Translations under genes and position numbers: made by a program
Source: Candidatus Izemoplasmatales bacterium
Lineage (GTDB): Bacteria; Bacillota_I; Bacilli_A; Izemoplasmatales; Hujiaoplasmataceae
NCBI GenBank assembly: GCA_028702245.1
Contig: JAQVPE010000044.1
Location: forward strand, 1-6,732
Reading direction: 5' to 3'
DNA length: 6,732 nucleotides
In this document: positions 4,822 to 6,732 of the stretch, piece after piece
Numbering within the stretch: the stretch's first letter is position 1
Layout: every line of letters starts with the position of its first letter
The notes under the pieces: model-generated
What the model saw: the letters and a program-made list of their open reading frames with translations, nothing else
What the model was told of the DNA's origin: nothing
The model's database searches: none

Positions 4822-5802
4822 ATGAAAAAAATCGCTATCTTTGCCGGTGTAATCGGCATCATGCTTTCCGTAGGCCTATTTGGCTGCTCGTTGTCAAGCG
4901 AACTTGAATATGTCACCATCGACATCAACCCCAGCGTTGATATGGTGCTCGACAAAAACGAGAACGTGCAAACAGTGACGGCAATGAACGCTGACGGAGA
5001 AGTCCTGCTCTACAATCTCCAACTCGAAGGCAAGAAACTTGAAGAGGCAGTCGACGAGATCATCGACGAAGCTTTAGAACTCGGCTATATCGATCCCGAT
5101 ACCGAGGGAACCACAGTCAATGTCGACGGTTCAAGCGAGAAAATCAGAACCAGACTGCATGAACATGTCAACACCGCATTTATGAACAAGGGGATTGTCG
5201 CTAGCGCCGTCAACAACCCCAACACCGAATTGCTTGAGGAAGCCGAAACTCTCGGAGTCACACCTGGATTTTTGCGCCTCGTCAACCGCGCTCTTGAAGC
5301 TGATGACGAATTGATCAAGGAAGATGCCCTTCTACTTTCAACACAGGAATTGATCAAGATCATCAAGAACAAAGACGCCGAGATGAAAATGGTCCAAAAC
5401 GAGTCAAAAACCGAATTTTTCACCGAAAGAGAAGCTTTGTTCGAACTCTATCGCCCGCAAATCGAAGCTTTAGAAGCAGAGATCGACGAACTCGAAACTC
5501 TTGGTGAAAGCACCGAAGCGAAACTCGCCGAACTCGAAGCGCTCAAAACCGAGTTCCATGATGCCCTTACCGCTCTAAGAACCGCCTATCAAGCTGATGG
5601 AGAGGCCATCAGAGCCCAAATCCAAGTCCGCAAACAGGACCGGATCCAAGCCCACCAGCAAGAAGTCGAGTCCTTCCGTTCCCGGATGACTCAACGCCGG
5701 CAGGAACGTCGCCAAGCGATCGAATCATTCCAAAATCAATTCTCAGAATCTGACGACGAAGAGCAAACGACAGTGTTAACGGAAGCTGAAGCGACTAGCT
5801 AA
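4822..5802 (+). CDS. lipoprotein with RsgI-type extracellular (middle) domain and charged coiled coil
   Basis: The protein has 326 residues. Residues 1-22 form a lipoprotein signal: MKK, a hydrophobic core, then LFGC with Cys22 as the lipidation site (Phe at -2 is a little unusual). Residues about 29-90 match the juxtamembrane domain of RsgI-type anti-sigma factors: EYVTIDINPSVDMVLD, then VQTVTAMNADGEVLL and LEEAVDEIIDEALELGYI. The segment AETLGVTPGFLRLVNRAL (141-158) resembles the end of that region. The cytoplasmic sigma-binding domain and membrane helix of a full RsgI are absent, so the protein should sit outside the cell, tethered by lipid, and should not bind a sigma factor directly. N36-P37 corresponds to the Asn-Pro bond reported as self-cleaving in clostridial RsgI. 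Residues about 180-305 are a long helical, probably coiled-coil stretch, acidic at first (205-240) and arginine-rich later (262-298), ending in an acidic tail. Its function is unknown. AAAAAGGAGG (4804-4813) lies eight bases before the ATG. No sigI-like gene is in the window. Confidence 0.8.
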   Translation: MKKIAIFAGVIGIMLSVGLFGCSLSSELEYVTIDINPSVDMVLDKNENVQTVTAMNADGEVLLYNLQLEGKKLEEAVDEIIDEALELGYIDPDTEGTTVNVDGSSEKIRTRLHEHVNTAFMNKGIVASAVNNPNTELLEEAETLGVTPGFLRLVNRALEADDELIKEDALLLSTQELIKIIKNKDAEMKMVQNESKTEFFTEREALFELYRPQIEALEAEIDELETLGESTEAKLAELEALKTEFHDALTALRTAYQADGEAIRAQIQVRKQDRIQAHQQEVESFRSRMTQRRQERRQAIESFQNQFSESDDEEQTTVLTEAEATS

Positions 5803-5815
5803 ACATTTAACAATT

Positions 5816-5851
5816 AAAAGGACCACATCTAGCGGTGTGATCCTTTTTTTT
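5816..5851. terminator. shared terminator between convergent lipoprotein gene and radC
   Basis: AAAAGGACCACATC (5816-5829) pairs with GGTGTGATCCTTTT (5834-5847) across a TAGC loop. The 14 bp stem has one C-A mismatch and one G-U pair. Eight Ts (5844-5851) follow on the plus strand, making it a good terminator for the lipoprotein gene. On the minus strand the mismatch moves next to the loop, but the trailing tract is only TTTTAATTG, so termination of radC is probably weaker. The right arm and T-run lie within the 3' end of radC, and the radC stop codon spans the loop. Confidence 0.85.
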
Positions 5852-6530
5852 GCTTGTCACTACGCAGAAGATCCATGATCGACACATATGAATCGTCCCC
5901 AATCACCACATGATCGATCAACATAATTTGCATCAACTGCCCGATTTCCAGAAACTTCCTCGTGACGGCGATATCTTCTTCCGAGGGAGTCGGATCGCCT
6001 GAGGGATGGTTGTGGACGAGGATCAACTGGTATGCTGAGTACTTGACAGCGTACTTGAATACCTCGCGGGGATGGATCAATGATTGGTTGAGACTCCCGA
6101 TGTAGATCTTTTTTGCCGCGATCAGATTGGTCTTCAAATCGAGATAAATTGCGTAGAGCACTTCTTGTTTCAGCCCTGAGAATTGGCTCTTCATAAACAT
6201 GAACGCGTCGCTCGGAGAGCCAATCTTGATTCGCTCTTCGTGATGATCGTGAATCCTTCGCCCGAGTTCGATCGCAGCGAGGAGCGTGGTCGCTTTAGCG
6301 AGCCCCATGCCCTTGATTTCCGCTAATTCAGGAACGGTTTTATCGAGAAGTCCTACGAGATTGTCGCTTTCGCTGACAACCTCCCTCGCTAAATCAAGGG
6401 CGGAGGCCTTTTTGGTCCCCGTTCTGATCACGATCGCGATCAATTCCTGGATGCTCAGTGAGGCAACCCCATACTTGAGGAGCCGTTCCCGCGGCCGCTC
6501 TGAAAGAGGCAAATCTTTGATCAAATACAT
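5829..6530 (-). CDS. radC: RadC family JAB/MPN-domain protein
   Basis: The protein has 233 residues, close to Bacillus RadC (about 231). The N-terminal part carries the usual KDLPLSERPRERLLKYG opening (5-21) and a helix-hairpin-helix-like segment, LAEIKGMGLAKATTLLAAIE (69-88), of the type that contacts DNA. The C-terminal JAB (MPN+) domain has HNHPSGDPTPSEED (173-186), with metal ligands H173, H175 and D186, Ser183, and a likely catalytic Glu123, so the metalloprotease-type site looks intact. LIDHVVIGDDSYVS (204-217) is also typical. RadC was once linked to DNA repair, but its actual role is unresolved. The ATG at 6530 is chosen because family homology begins there and GGGTGG (6540-6535) precedes it; a TTG at 6569 would add 13 unconserved residues. 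It starts 46 bases after folC, with only a poor promoter candidate, so cotranscription with folC is likely. Confidence 0.95.
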   Translation of the reverse strand: MYLIKDLPLSERPRERLLKYGVASLSIQELIAIVIRTGTKKASALDLAREVVSESDNLVGLLDKTVPELAEIKGMGLAKATTLLAAIELGRRIHDHHEERIKIGSPSDAFMFMKSQFSGLKQEVLYAIYLDLKTNLIAAKKIYIGSLNQSLIHPREVFKYAVKYSAYQLILVHNHPSGDPTPSEEDIAVTRKFLEIGQLMQIMLIDHVVIGDDSYVSIMDLLRSDKQKKGSHR

Positions 6531-6576
6531 TCGACCACCCAGATGAAATAATACGCATGGCTTATGCAAATGCTTT

Positions 6577-6732
6577 TTATTCGACTAGCAATTTCCGCAC
6601 AGCGGATATTAAATAGAGCGATCCGGTCACAAGCAAGACCTCGTTATCTTTAAGATCCTTTCTAAGGCTATGGAAGGCTGTTTGAAAGTCAACTGCAAGA
6701 TGTTTGTTCGGATGATGGCTCTCATTGAACAA
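6577..6732 (-). CDS. folC: folylpolyglutamate synthase, C-terminal end (gene runs off the right edge)
   Basis: Reading the minus strand from the window edge gives 51 residues ending in a TAA at 6579-6577. They include the DFQTAFHSLRKDL stretch and the terminal EVLLVTGSLYLISAVRKLL, the conserved last strand and helix of FolC (Mur-ligase C-terminal domain). FolC adds glutamates to folates, and in many Bacillota also acts as dihydrofolate synthase. No terminator separates it from radC 46 bases downstream. The catalytic and ATP-binding parts are outside the window, so the call rests on this C-terminal signature and on the frequent closeness of folC and radC in Bacillota. Confidence 0.82.
   Translation of the reverse strand: MFNESHHPNKHLAVDFQTAFHSLRKDLKDNEVLLVTGSLYLISAVRKLLVE

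Noticed and set aside
5085..5423. Minus-strand frame of 112 codons rich in serine opposite the lipoprotein gene.
   Set aside because: The composition (many Ser, Leu, Ala) is what the complement of GAA/GAC-rich coding DNA gives, and there is no supporting start signal.
6531..6569. A 13-residue N-terminal extension of RadC from a TTG at 6569.
   Set aside because: The extension has no family similarity, and the ATG at 6530 has its own GGGTGG site and matches known RadC starts.

Overview
This 6.7 kb window looks like ordinary chromosome from a Gram-positive-type (Bacillota or wall-less 'Tenericutes'-like) bacterium of moderate GC content. The signs are AGGAGG-type ribosome binding sites, TTGACx/TATAAT promoters, hairpin-plus-T-run terminators and an RsgI-type extracellular domain. 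Every complete gene reads through in the standard code and tryptophan is TGG where checked (for example GlpK W52), so a UGA=Trp mycoplasma is unlikely. An Izemoplasma, Acholeplasma or Haloplasma-like lineage is a guess from this combination, not a determination.

Layout, left to right. (1) 1-97, minus: the first 32 codons of thymidylate synthase (thyA). (2) 171-500, minus: a short, tail-less single-stranded DNA-binding protein with its own promoter and terminator. (3) 682-2191, minus: a two-gene unit, DUF3137 membrane protein then LemA, closed by a strong terminator. (4) 2247-3734, minus: a full-length glycerol kinase, glpK. (5) 3829-4749, plus: a monoacylglycerol-lipase-like hydrolase, divergent from glpK across a 94 bp intergenic region carrying back-to-back extended -10 promoters. 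(6) 4822-5802, plus: a lipoprotein carrying the extracellular (middle) domain of RsgI-type anti-sigma factors without their cytoplasmic sigma-binding part, followed by a charge-segregated coiled coil. (7) 5829-6530, minus: radC, convergent with the lipoprotein and sharing its terminator hairpin. (8) 6577-6732, minus: the last 51 codons of folylpolyglutamate synthase (folC).

How the genes may work together. The hydrolase probably releases glycerol from monoacylglycerol or lysolipid-type esters, and GlpK would phosphorylate it, so the divergent pair is a plausible small glycerol-salvage module. LemA and DUF3137 are a recurrent membrane pair of unknown role. folC and radC look co-directional and possibly cotranscribed. 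thyA and folC both belong to folate/one-carbon metabolism but lie at opposite ends with unrelated genes between.

No stretch longer than 300 bases lacks a gene; the longest gap, 501-681, holds the ssb promoter and the lemA terminator. I see no rRNA, tRNA, CRISPR, insertion sequence or prophage. The points most worth a second look are the RsgI-middle-domain lipoprotein, the 12 bp inverted repeat that can bury its ribosome binding site, the loss of the HPr phosphorylation histidine in GlpK, and the SSB lacking the acidic tip. I do not see convincing evidence of a wholly new multi-gene system.
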